Source: Bacteroidota bacterium
GTDB taxonomy: Bacteria > Bacteroidota > Bacteroidia > Chitinophagales > Chitinophagaceae
Assembly (NCBI GenBank): GCA_025356235.1
Contig: JANXUL010000103.1
Location: forward strand, 1-51,827
Reading direction: 5' to 3'
Length of the DNA: 51,827 nucleotides
Made by a program: the position numbers and the translations under genes. A model generated the notes under the pieces. The model was not told where the DNA came from. It was given only the letters and a program-made list of their open reading frames with translations, and searched no databases. Positions 24,909-33,996 of this stretch are shown here, in pieces (within the stretch, counting starts at the first letter, position 1; each line of letters starts with the position of its first letter).

Positions 24909-26465
24909 ATGCCCAACCGTTCAACAGATGCCTTATTTCAATTGATCCAATCGCTCGAAAGGTCAGAAAAACGGAATTTTAAGCTGTTTATGACACGAAA
25001 TTCTGCTTCCAGCGACCTGAAAGTGATACAGTTATTTGATGCCCTGGAGAAAATGAAGCTGTATGATGAGGAGCATTTACTGTTAAAGAATCCTGCTATC
25101 CAAAAACAACAGCTTTCCAACCTGAAAGCACATTTATACCGCGAAATACTCACCAGCCTCCGCTTGCTGAACCAGGAAGAAAATATTGACCTTCAGTTGC
25201 ACGAACAATTAGACTTTGCACGCCTGCTATATAATAAAGGACTATACCTGCAAAGCCTGAAGATATTAGACAAGGTAAAGGATCTGGCAAGAGCCAATAA
25301 TCAATTAACCTACCTTTTACAGGTGCTGTTCATGGAGAAAAAGATAGAGTCACTGCATATTACCCGGAGTATGCAGGACAGGGCCGACAGGTTAAGTGCC
25401 GAGGTAGAAGAAGTGAACTGCCGCCTGAGATTGATCAGCGGCCTATCAAATCTATCTTTACAATTATATAGTTGGTACATTAAAAACGGGCATGCCCGAA
25501 ATGAAGCAGATACAGCAGCGGTAGACATATTTCTTAACCATGAAATTATTCAGCAGTCGCAGGATTGTAAAGGTTTTTATGAAAAGTTATACCTGTACCA
25601 ATGCCATTGCTGGCATGCATTCATCACACAAAATTTTCTTTTATATTATCGCTATTGCCAAAAATGGGTTGACTTGTTTGATACTGAGCCTAACATGGTT
25701 GAGATTGAAACAGCTCACTATATTAAGGGATTGCACAATTTAATGGGTGCCCATTTTGATCTTCGCAATTATCATAAATTTAATGATACGATTGGCCTTT
25801 TTGAAGCCTTCATCCAAACACCTGTTATTCAACATAACCAGAATAACCTGATACAGACTTTTGTTTATTTGAATATCGCCCGCCTAAATAAACATTTCAT
25901 GGAAGGCACATTCACCAAAGGTTTGGAGCTGGTACCGTATATTGAAGAGAAGCTGGAAGAGTATGAGTTATATCTTGACAGGCACCGTGTTCTGGTTTTT
26001 TATTATAAGATCGCTTCCCTGTATTTTGGCAGTGGTAATTTTGATAAGAGTATTGATTACCTGAATAAGATCATCAACTTGAAAGTAGACCTGAGAACCG
26101 ATCTCCAGTGTTATGCCCGGTTATTGCATTTGATCGCACATTATGAATTAGGCAATTTCGATCTGCTCGAATACTTGTTGAAATCGGTTTACCGTTTTAT
26201 GTATAAAATGCAAAACCTGAGTACTGTAGAAGAAGAAGTATTCAGGTTTTTACGGATCTCATTCCGTTTATCGCCAAGAGAGTTAAGGCCACAATTTCAA
26301 ATGTTACGTGCCGCCTTGCAGCCACTGGAAAAGAGCCGTTTGGAAAGCCGGGCATTTATGTACCTGGATATTATATCCTGGCTCGAAAGCAAAATCAATA
26401 ACCAACCGGTACAAAATATTATCAGGCAGAAATACAATGATGCCAAAAGAAAGAACGAGGCCTGA
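24909..26465 (+). CDS. large alpha-helical repeat protein of unknown function
   Basis: 518 residues, no signal peptide, no membrane segment. The whole chain is predicted helical and looks like irregular TPR-type repeats (for example LARLLYNKGLYLQSLKILDKV-like and IASLYFGSGNFDKSIDYLNKI pairs). The N-terminus (TDALFQLIQSLERSEKRNFKLFM) begins with a helix-rich segment conserved, from memory, in proteins annotated hypothetical in Bacteroidota. It is divergent from leuA across 216 bases. It may be a cytoplasmic scaffold; I cannot assign a function. Confidence 0.75.
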   Translation: MPNRSTDALFQLIQSLERSEKRNFKLFMTRNSASSDLKVIQLFDALEKMKLYDEEHLLLKNPAIQKQQLSNLKAHLYREILTSLRLLNQEENIDLQLHEQLDFARLLYNKGLYLQSLKILDKVKDLARANNQLTYLLQVLFMEKKIESLHITRSMQDRADRLSAEVEEVNCRLRLISGLSNLSLQLYSWYIKNGHARNEADTAAVDIFLNHEIIQQSQDCKGFYEKLYLYQCHCWHAFITQNFLLYYRYCQKWVDLFDTEPNMVEIETAHYIKGLHNLMGAHFDLRNYHKFNDTIGLFEAFIQTPVIQHNQNNLIQTFVYLNIARLNKHFMEGTFTKGLELVPYIEEKLEEYELYLDRHRVLVFYYKIASLYFGSGNFDKSIDYLNKIINLKVDLRTDLQCYARLLHLIAHYELGNFDLLEYLLKSVYRFMYKMQNLSTVEEEVFRFLRISFRLSPRELRPQFQMLRAALQPLEKSRLESRAFMYLDIISWLESKINNQPVQNIIRQKYNDAKRKNEA

Positions 26466-26516
26466 TAATATTTTACGGCATATATTATTTGTATATTCCA
26501 TTATCAATCTTACGCT

Positions 26517-28106
26517 ATGAGAAAATTAATGACCAGCTTATTGTCAACGATTCTGTGTGCCGGTATATATTGTGTATCACAGGCGCAAATCGCCAAAGCA
26601 CCCGAACGTAAAGAGGGAATGGGTCCATACACCCAACTGATTATCCGTGGCGTTACCCTTGTTAACGGAACCGGTGCACCGCCTATGGGACCGGTGGATA
26701 TTGTAATTGAACAGAACAGGATCGTACAGATCAGCTCATTAGGCAGTCCGGGTGCAACCATAGATCCCACCAAGAGGCCACAACTCAAAACAGGGGGTAA
26801 AGAACTTAATTGCGAGGGTATGTTTGCACTACCAGGCCTTATTGATGTGCATGCGCATATTGGCGGCACAGCACAAGGCACGCCGGCAGAATATGTTTTT
26901 AAATTATGGATGGCGCATGGCATTACCACCATACGCGACCCATCTGCCGGAAATGGATTGGATTGGGTATTGGATGAAAAGAAAAAAAGTACCGAAAATC
27001 TGATAACTGCCCCAAGAATATTCGCTTACACGGCATTTGGGCAGGGCAGTAAAACACCTATCGTAACCGCAGACCAGGCGCGGGCTTGGGTACAGGAAAA
27101 TGCAAAAAAAGGTGCGGATGGTATTAAATTCTTTGGCGCATCGCCCGAAGTGATGGACGCAGCCATTCGTGAAAACAAAAAACTGGGCTTACGTTCCTGC
27201 TGCCACCATGCGCAAACAGATGTAGCCAGGTGGAATGTACTTAAATCAGCACAGGCCGGCATGACCAGTATGGAGCATTGGTATGGATTACCTGAAGCCC
27301 TGTTTACAGATAAGACCATACAGGATTTTCCATTGGATTACAATTATAATGATGAGCAAAACCGTTTTGAAGAAGCCGGTAAATTATGGAAACAGGCTGC
27401 GGCACCTTATAGTGAGCACTGGAATAAAGTAATGAACCAATTGATCGAACTCGATTTTACCATTGATCCTACTTTCAATATTTATGATGCCAACCGCGAC
27501 CTGCAAAGGGCAAGGCGCGCCGAATGGCATGAGCAATATACATTGCCCTCACTCTGGCAATTTTATGAACCCAGCCTGCAGTCGCATGGCTCCTACTGGC
27601 ATAGTTGGGGTACGGAGCAGGAAGTTGAGTGGAAAAACAATTATCGTTTATGGATGACATTCATCAATGAATATAAAAACCGCGGTGGCCGCGTTACTGC
27701 CGGATCAGATGACGGGTTTATCTATCAAACCTACGGATTCGGCTATATACGGGAATTGGAACTCCTGCGCGAAGCAGGATTTCATCCATTAGAAGTGATC
27801 CGCTCCGCTACTTTATACGGCGCGCAGGCATTGGGCATGGATAAAGAAATTGGCAGCGTGGAAATAGGCAAACTGGCAGACATCGTAATCGTTAACGCGA
27901 ACCCTTTAAAAAATTTACAGGTATTGTATGGAACAGGTGCCATTGAATTAAATAAAGATAACAAAGCAGTGAGAACCGGTGGTGTTTTATACACCATCAA
28001 AGACGGTATTATCTACGACGCTAAAAAATTATTACTGGATGTGAAGCAAATGGTTGATGAAGAAAAAAGAAAAACCGGCTGGCAATTAAAACAACCGGGT
28101 ATGTAG
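26517..28106 (+). CDS. exported amidohydrolase family protein
   Basis: 529 residues with signal peptide (MRKLMTSLLSTIL, CVSQAQ). The metal-dependent amidohydrolase fold is shown by the N-terminal beta-sandwich strand IIRGVTLVNGTGAPP, H112 and H114 in GLIDVHAHIGG, later histidines in SCCHHAQTD and SMEHWYGLP, and the catalytic aspartate in VTAGSDDGF. The C-terminal strand GKLADIVIVNANPL closes the sandwich. Imidazolonepropionase/prolidase-like members hydrolyse cyclic amides or dipeptides; the substrate is unknown. Its stop is only 2 bases from the convergent kinase stop at 28109. Confidence 0.88.
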   Translation: MRKLMTSLLSTILCAGIYCVSQAQIAKAPERKEGMGPYTQLIIRGVTLVNGTGAPPMGPVDIVIEQNRIVQISSLGSPGATIDPTKRPQLKTGGKELNCEGMFALPGLIDVHAHIGGTAQGTPAEYVFKLWMAHGITTIRDPSAGNGLDWVLDEKKKSTENLITAPRIFAYTAFGQGSKTPIVTADQARAWVQENAKKGADGIKFFGASPEVMDAAIRENKKLGLRSCCHHAQTDVARWNVLKSAQAGMTSMEHWYGLPEALFTDKTIQDFPLDYNYNDEQNRFEEAGKLWKQAAAPYSEHWNKVMNQLIELDFTIDPTFNIYDANRDLQRARRAEWHEQYTLPSLWQFYEPSLQSHGSYWHSWGTEQEVEWKNNYRLWMTFINEYKNRGGRVTAGSDDGFIYQTYGFGYIRELELLREAGFHPLEVIRSATLYGAQALGMDKEIGSVEIGKLADIVIVNANPLKNLQVLYGTGAIELNKDNKAVRTGGVLYTIKDGIIYDAKKLLLDVKQMVDEEKRKTGWQLKQPGM

Positions 28107-28108
28107 CC

Positions 28109-29563
28109 TTACAACAAAATATTATCCTTCAACGGAAAGGTAATACTCGTACGGCAGCCATTGCCGGGTGATGACTGTATATCAACAACCCCATTATACA
28201 AATCGGACCGGCTGATGATATTGTAAATGCCTATCCCCTTTCTTTGCTGGTATACATCGAAGCCAATACCATTATCTGCGATGTTCAGGTAAATATGGTG
28301 TTGATCCCTGATCAGTTCAATATTTACGGTTGTTGCTTTTGCATGTTTGATGATATTATTCATCATTTCCTGCATGATACGGAAGATGCTTAACTTAAAA
28401 TCATATTTAATATCATCTTCAAAAAAAGTATCGGCAGTCAGTTCAATCTGAAATGTATTAACAGCAGACACATCATCCAGTAATCCTTCAATAGCCTTGC
28501 TCAAACCAAAATGTTTGATCAATGGGGTTACCAGTGTTTGTGACAGTTTCCTTATTTCTTCAATCGCATTCAGGATAAATCCGGAAGATTGTTTCAATAA
28601 TTCTGAATCATTCGGAAATTTCTGTTGAGCCGAAGCGATATACATCATGGCTACTGTTAGTTGCTGGTTTACATTATCGTGTAATTCGGTACTGATTTCA
28701 TACCGTTCTTTTTCCTGTACCTGTATGGTTGCTTCCGTAATTTCTTTCTGTTTTAATAAACGTTCCTCTTCCAGCTTTTCTTCCAGTCTTACTTTTTCGG
28801 TGATATTTTCATGAATAGCTAATATTGCCGGAAGACCTTTATAATCGATTCTTTGAGAAAAGATATCCTGTACCATCAATGTTCCATCTTTTTTTATATG
28901 TTCCCCGACGCCCGTATTTTGCAGGATCCCAGCCTCTATAAATTCTTCCGCAAAGGCCTTAAATCTGGGGTTGTCGGTTTCCGGCCGTAGGGAAAGTATT
29001 TTCATTTTTAATAATTCTTCGCGCGTGTATCCATATTCATATTGGGCCGCATCATTAACTTCGAGAATCTGGAGTGTATGTAAATCCCAGATAAAAATGG
29101 GCATGGGGTTATTAAAAAAAAGGTTTCGGTAGCTCTCGTTGCTTTCGATTAAGCTTAGTCGTATCCTGTTACGTTCAATACTATACTGGATGGATTTTGC
29201 CAATAATCTTTCGTCAAATTCACCTTTAATTAAATAGTCCTGTGCACCATTTGCCATAGTGTCAAGTGCCAGTTCCATATCGGCCAGGCCTGTAAGAACG
29301 ATAATGGGCGTGCTGCTGGCGTACTGCTGTACGTAGGAAAATGAATTAAAACCCGAACTATCCGGTAACGAGAGGTCTAGCAGTACTAAATTAAGCACCT
29401 CTTCATTTAATATTTTAATCGCCGCTTCAGCACTTGTTGCAGTGAATATCCGGTCGAACGGCAATCGGGTTAAACGTAATGTTTCTTCCAGTAAAAAAAG
29501 ATCTCCAGGATTATCCTCAACAATCAATATTGAAAGTGACGTATTATTTTCTGTTATGGCCAT
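28109..29563 (-). CDS. response regulator-PAS-histidine kinase (HisKA_3 type)
   Basis: 484 residues, cytoplasmic, no membrane segment. The receiver domain is at 10-125 with phosphoacceptor D63 (VLLDLSLPDSSG) and K113. A PAS domain follows at about 140-255, then a coiled coil 255-285. The HisKA_3 phosphoacceptor is H295 in STELHDNVNQQL, and the HATPase domain has NNIIKHAKA, NIADNGIGFD and GIGIYNIISR. HisKA_3 kinases usually signal to NarL/LuxR-type regulators; none is encoded here. The N-terminal receiver suggests it is itself phosphorylated, possibly by the kinase encoded 54 bases upstream on the same strand. Confidence 0.9.
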   Translation of the reverse strand: MAITENNTSLSILIVEDNPGDLFLLEETLRLTRLPFDRIFTATSAEAAIKILNEEVLNLVLLDLSLPDSSGFNSFSYVQQYASSTPIIVLTGLADMELALDTMANGAQDYLIKGEFDERLLAKSIQYSIERNRIRLSLIESNESYRNLFFNNPMPIFIWDLHTLQILEVNDAAQYEYGYTREELLKMKILSLRPETDNPRFKAFAEEFIEAGILQNTGVGEHIKKDGTLMVQDIFSQRIDYKGLPAILAIHENITEKVRLEEKLEEERLLKQKEITEATIQVQEKERYEISTELHDNVNQQLTVAMMYIASAQQKFPNDSELLKQSSGFILNAIEEIRKLSQTLVTPLIKHFGLSKAIEGLLDDVSAVNTFQIELTADTFFEDDIKYDFKLSIFRIMQEMMNNIIKHAKATTVNIELIRDQHHIYLNIADNGIGFDVYQQRKGIGIYNIISRSDLYNGVVDIQSSPGNGCRTSITFPLKDNILL

Positions 29564-29617
29564 TTATTCTCAATTGTTCTTCTTCTCTGAAGTATGTAAA
29601 AAATATATTATTAGTTA

Positions 29618-32008
29618 TTAATTAAACCTGTGCTCATCCATTAATTTACTGATCGTAAAATAGAAACAGCTTCCTTTTCCGGGCTCAGATTCAACCCATA
29701 TTTTTCCATTATGCCGCTCAATGATTTTTTTACAGATAGCCAGGCCAATACCGGTACCACTGTATTCATTCTTATGATGAAGCCGCTGAAAAAGAACAAA
29801 TATTTTCTCAAAGAAAAGCGGTTTGATACCGATTCCGTTATCCCTGACAGTGAATAAATAGTACCCTTCTTCTTCTTTTCCTCCCACGTGAATATGGGGC
29901 GAATTGCCGCTATGATACTTTAATGCGTTGCCAATAAGATTTTGAAATAACTGGAACAATTGTGTCTTATTTGCTTTTACATCCGGTAGTTTATCAATGG
30001 TTACTGTTGCCTGCATTTCATCCAGGCGCGTCAAAAATACATTTACTACTTCATTTAGCAGGCCATTTGTATCAATCGTTTCAAAGTTTTCTTTATTAGA
30101 GCCTACCCTTGAATATTCCAGCAGGTCCATGATCAGTTTTTTCATCCTGTCGGCACCATCTACTGCAAAATGAATATACTGTTCTGCTGTTTCATCAATC
30201 TGGTCTTCATATTTTTTCTTAAATAATTGCAGAAAACTGGTAATCATTCGAAGTGGTTCCTGCATATCGTGTGAGGCTATATAGGCAAACCGCTCCAGTT
30301 CAACATTGGAGGCCGTTAATTCATCTGCCCTTTGTTTTAACCGGTTATTCAGTTCGAGTAATAATGCTTCATTTTCTTTCCGTTCTGTAATATCACGTGT
30401 TGCTCCGATCACCCGGGTGGCTTTTCCTGTTTTATCCCGTATAATAAACCCTTTGTCATACACGTATGCATACTGGCCATTTTTTTTCAGGAAACGGTAT
30501 TCATCCTCCCAATACAATTCTGAAGGGTCATTTATTATTCGTGTTTGTTTTTCTTCCACTCCATGCAGGTCTTCGGGGTGTATGCGTTTGTACCAGAAAT
30601 TTTTTTCCTGCAACGGCTCCTCCATTTCATATCCAAATAATGTTTTCAAGCCCCTTCCTGTCCGTATCACTTCATCCGCTTCTATATGCCAATCCCATAT
30701 TGCGTCATTAGTAGCCTGGGCAACCATATCATAATTTTGGATGCTCGATTTTACGGCTTCTACCGATAGTTTATTTTCAAGAATGATTGTTAAAAGATTC
30801 TTGGCCCTTTCCAATGTGTTTTCTTCTTCCTGTGTTGGTTCTTTTATTTTTTTATAATAAATAGCAAAAGTTGCCATCACCTGGTTATGAGAATTCATTA
30901 TAGGAAAAGACCAACAGGATTTTAATCCTTCTGATAAGGCAAGGTGTTTATACAATGCCCAGCGGGGATCATTTTCAATATCAACAACCACTACTTTTTC
31001 TTTTAGAAAAGCGGCTGTGCCACATGAGCCGGTATTGTTTGAAATCTGTATACCTTCAATAGCTTCACAGTATGTTTCGGGCAGGTTGGGTGAAGCCCAG
31101 TTATATAACCGGTCGCCCTGCAAACGCAATACAGAACAGATCATTCCTTCATGGATCCCTTCTATTTGCCTTAGGTAAAAATTCAGTATTTGCTGGATCT
31201 GGCTATCGGGCCCGGCATTCATTTCCAATACTTCTCTTTCAAGCCTTTCCAGTGTTCGTAAATTCTTAACCTCAGTAACATCTTTAAAGTAAACAGATAA
31301 ATTATTGTCTGATGGATACACACTCACATCGGCCCAAATTTTATAAACGGGAAAATATTCTTCAAAACGAATAGATTTTTTATGCTCGAAAAGTATCGTA
31401 TAATTTACATGTTCCTTAAGCCTTGTAAAGTCGGGGAACTCTTCCCACAGGTCTTTTCCAACCAATGCATGTTTATTTTTTCGTAGTACTATTTCAGCAG
31501 TTTTATTCCAGAATAGAATTTTCCAATTCCGGTCAACAATAAAAAAACCATCTGTAATACTATCCAGTACATTTTCTAATAATGCCCTGCTTTCATTTTC
31601 CTTGTAATGGGATTTCTGGGTTTCTTCCAGTAATTGTATGAGTTTATATTCCTGGGTTTTCTGGTCTGAAATATCCGTTGCAACAATACTGGCAATTTCT
31701 TCGCCATCTGCATTTTTTAATCTAACGGAAGAGTATGCAACCGGAAAATGTTCGCCATTTTTCCTTATGCCAGTGAGCACACCCTTTATCGTTCCTTCCC
31801 TTTGCTTTACATTCAACATCTGTGCAAAAAGGTTGTCTGATGTATCCAGCAGGTTTGCGCCACCCAGCTTTTTTAACTCGTTTTCCGAATACCCAAACAT
31901 GTCGCAGGCAGCTTTGTTGGCTTCGAGGATTGTGCCATCTATTTTTGCAAAGAAAAAGGCGCTTTGTGAGGTGTCGAAAAGAGATTGATAGATTGATGTG
32001 CTTCCCAT
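29618..32008 (-). CDS. multi-PAS/GAF sensor histidine kinase
   Basis: 796 residues from ATG 32008; the frame begins 26 codons earlier at TTG, which I reject. Domains in order are PAS (about 5-116), PAS (139-249), GAF (264-409), PAS with PAC (424-540), and HisKA with phosphoacceptor near H580 in IASHDMQEPLR. The HATPase follows with NLIGNALKYH, VRDNGIGIKP and GTGIGLAICKKIIERH. There are no transmembrane helices, so it senses an intracellular signal such as redox, oxygen or a small ligand; no haem or flavin residue pattern is obvious. It is probably cotranscribed with the downstream receiver-kinase. Confidence 0.9.
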   Translation of the reverse strand: MGSTSIYQSLFDTSQSAFFFAKIDGTILEANKAACDMFGYSENELKKLGGANLLDTSDNLFAQMLNVKQREGTIKGVLTGIRKNGEHFPVAYSSVRLKNADGEEIASIVATDISDQKTQEYKLIQLLEETQKSHYKENESRALLENVLDSITDGFFIVDRNWKILFWNKTAEIVLRKNKHALVGKDLWEEFPDFTRLKEHVNYTILFEHKKSIRFEEYFPVYKIWADVSVYPSDNNLSVYFKDVTEVKNLRTLERLEREVLEMNAGPDSQIQQILNFYLRQIEGIHEGMICSVLRLQGDRLYNWASPNLPETYCEAIEGIQISNNTGSCGTAAFLKEKVVVVDIENDPRWALYKHLALSEGLKSCWSFPIMNSHNQVMATFAIYYKKIKEPTQEEENTLERAKNLLTIILENKLSVEAVKSSIQNYDMVAQATNDAIWDWHIEADEVIRTGRGLKTLFGYEMEEPLQEKNFWYKRIHPEDLHGVEEKQTRIINDPSELYWEDEYRFLKKNGQYAYVYDKGFIIRDKTGKATRVIGATRDITERKENEALLLELNNRLKQRADELTASNVELERFAYIASHDMQEPLRMITSFLQLFKKKYEDQIDETAEQYIHFAVDGADRMKKLIMDLLEYSRVGSNKENFETIDTNGLLNEVVNVFLTRLDEMQATVTIDKLPDVKANKTQLFQLFQNLIGNALKYHSGNSPHIHVGGKEEEGYYLFTVRDNGIGIKPLFFEKIFVLFQRLHHKNEYSGTGIGLAICKKIIERHNGKIWVESEPGKGSCFYFTISKLMDEHRFN

Positions 32009-32169
32009 AGTGCCCGGAATGGATATTTGATTCAACAATATAGTGCGTGAACCCTGATAATCCAACGTTTTTACGCACACAAACAACTATTCACCAAAAC
32101 CTAATTTCGGTAAGATTTGGATAATCTCCAAGATTTGTTTCTGCAAAGGTGTTTCTGAAAGCACCCGTA

Positions 32170-32208
32170 AGTAAAAGAAAAAGGTTGTGAGCTTATCTCA
32201 CAACCTTT
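32170..32208 (-). terminator. intrinsic terminator after the M20 amidohydrolase gene
   Basis: AAAGGTTGTGAG (32180-32191) and CTCACAACCTTT (32197-32208) form a perfect 12-bp stem with a 5-base loop. On the minus strand it is followed by TTCTTTTAC. It lies 38 bases after the stop at 32246. Confidence 0.85.
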
Positions 32209-32245
32209 ATGATTACTCATCGCGAAAATGAGTGATGCGGGATAT

Positions 32246-33889
32246 TTATTTCTTTTCTACTGTTGGATAAGTAATACCCAATTGTTCCAGATAGGTTGCG
32301 TATTTTGAAGGATCGTAATAATATTTTTTCATCTGGTCGCGATATCTATCCATTATTTCTTTATTCAGGTAAACAGCCGGCGGATCCGTGGCTTTGATGA
32401 AGGGTTTATATTTAACTTCTTTGGTTTGTACATTGGTAAAATAATCTTTCGCATCAACCAGTATTTGGGGATTGGTAAACAGGTCGATCAAAGTGAGTGC
32501 CGTTGCTTTGGCTCCGGCCACAGAACCTTTGTGTGCAATAGGCGTAGCCATGGCAATGGCATCTGCCCAATGATGGCCCTTGGTTCCGGGAATATTGGCA
32601 GGATACCTGAGTACGATTGTGGGTAAATTCCAGGAGATGTCAGCAATATCATCCGAGCCTCCGCCCCAGGAAAATGGGACAGATCCTTTTAAGGTATCCA
32701 CTGTATTTCGCAAACCGTTTATTTCTCTGCCCAGGTTATCTTTCTTAGGTGCTTCTACTAATTTTTGCACAGCTAAGGCCATTTGTTTATCTGCTTCGGT
32801 CCATTGCGGAAAGCCAACCATTTTAATATTGTTATTCATGGCTGCGCCCAGTGCTTTATTAAAATGCCCGGGCCAGGCAGTTCCCAGTATCTGGTAATTC
32901 ATTTTTGTATCTGTCATCATCGCCGCACCCTGTGCTATTTTAATACCCGCATCGTACATGCTTTGAATATCTTCATACGTTCTCTCCCTGAAATAATACC
33001 AAACACTTGCTTTGGAAGGCACCACATTTGGCTGGTCGCCGCCATCAGTAATTACATAATGTGAGCGTTGTGTTGGCTTTAGGTGTTCGCGTTTAAAGTT
33101 CCAGCCTACATCCATGAGTTCAACGGCATCCAATGCGCTTTTGCCTCTCCAGGGTGCACCGGCCGCGTGTGCCGCATCTCCATCAAAAGAAAATTTAACG
33201 GATACCAGCCCGTTCATTCCGGGGTCGCCATAATCGCAACCAAAATCACTGCTTACATGGGTAAAAATACAGGCATCAATTTTTTTAAAATAGCCATCCC
33301 GGATATACCATGCCTTACTACCCACCAGTTCTTCCGCTACGCCCGGCCAGATAACCAGTGTACCGGAAATATTATTTTTCTGCATGATTTCTTTCGCAGC
33401 CAATGCTGCGAAAATAATAACCGCCTGACCTGAATTATGTCCTTCCCCATGCCCCGGTGCGCCTTCCACAATCGGATCTTTATAAGCTACCCCCGGTTTT
33501 TGCGAGGCTTTGGGTATGCAATCAATATCGCTGCCCAAAGCAATTACGGGGCTGCCATTTCCCCATTTGGCCATCCATGCCGTTGGTATACCGGAAATGC
33601 CACGTTCAATGGAAAAGCCGTTTTTTTCGAGTATGCCGGTTATGTATTTTGATGTTTCTATTTCCTGAAAACCCAATTCGCCGAAACTGAAAACCATATC
33701 AACCATTTCCTGTACGGCTTTTTCTTTTGTGCCAACAGATGCTAATGCCTGTTTCTTCAGGTTTTCTACCAATGCAGCATCATATTTTTTAACTGTTTGT
33801 GCACCGGTATAAGTTAAACTCAGTAAAAAAAGAAGTACGCCAAAAGTTAGGGTGACAATTTTTGGGGACAGCAGGAAAGTCTTGTACAT
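32246..33889 (-). CDS. exported M20 family amidohydrolase (AbgB-like)
   Basis: 547 residues with an N-terminal signal (IVTLTFGVLLFLLSLTYTGAQ). It is a peptidase M20D/amidohydrolase fold: VIALGSDIDCIP, EGAPGHGEGHNSGQAVII and GVAEELVGSKAW hold the metal-binding residues. A lid domain contains VSVKFSFDGDAAHAAGAPWRGKSALDAVELM. It resembles subunit B of p-aminobenzoyl-glutamate hydrolase but is exported, so the likely role is hydrolysis of N-acylated amino acids or small peptides in the periplasm. Monocistronic: its own terminator lies downstream, and the upstream acyl-CoA synthetase gene has a terminator as well. Confidence 0.88.
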   Translation of the reverse strand: MYKTFLLSPKIVTLTFGVLLFLLSLTYTGAQTVKKYDAALVENLKKQALASVGTKEKAVQEMVDMVFSFGELGFQEIETSKYITGILEKNGFSIERGISGIPTAWMAKWGNGSPVIALGSDIDCIPKASQKPGVAYKDPIVEGAPGHGEGHNSGQAVIIFAALAAKEIMQKNNISGTLVIWPGVAEELVGSKAWYIRDGYFKKIDACIFTHVSSDFGCDYGDPGMNGLVSVKFSFDGDAAHAAGAPWRGKSALDAVELMDVGWNFKREHLKPTQRSHYVITDGGDQPNVVPSKASVWYYFRERTYEDIQSMYDAGIKIAQGAAMMTDTKMNYQILGTAWPGHFNKALGAAMNNNIKMVGFPQWTEADKQMALAVQKLVEAPKKDNLGREINGLRNTVDTLKGSVPFSWGGGSDDIADISWNLPTIVLRYPANIPGTKGHHWADAIAMATPIAHKGSVAGAKATALTLIDLFTNPQILVDAKDYFTNVQTKEVKYKPFIKATDPPAVYLNKEIMDRYRDQMKKYYYDPSKYATYLEQLGITYPTVEKK

Positions 33890-33971
33890 AAGGCAGTTTT
33901 AAAATGAAAAAAGTGGTTGTTTGAAATATGGGGCAAGGCAAGACCAGCACAATATAAAAATAAACCCCTAA

Positions 33972-33995
33972 AAAAGCCGCTCACAAGCGGCTTTT
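33972..33995 (-). terminator. intrinsic terminator after the acyl-CoA synthetase gene
   Basis: AAAAGCCGCT and AGCGGCTTTT form a 10-bp stem with a 4-base loop, and T-rich sequence follows on the minus strand. It begins 1 base after the stop codon at 33997. Confidence 0.85.
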
Positions 33996-33996
33996 A

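Noticed and set aside
26510-26932. 140-codon minus-strand frame
   Set aside because: Antisense to the amidohydrolase N-terminus including its signal peptide and HAH motif; shadow frame.
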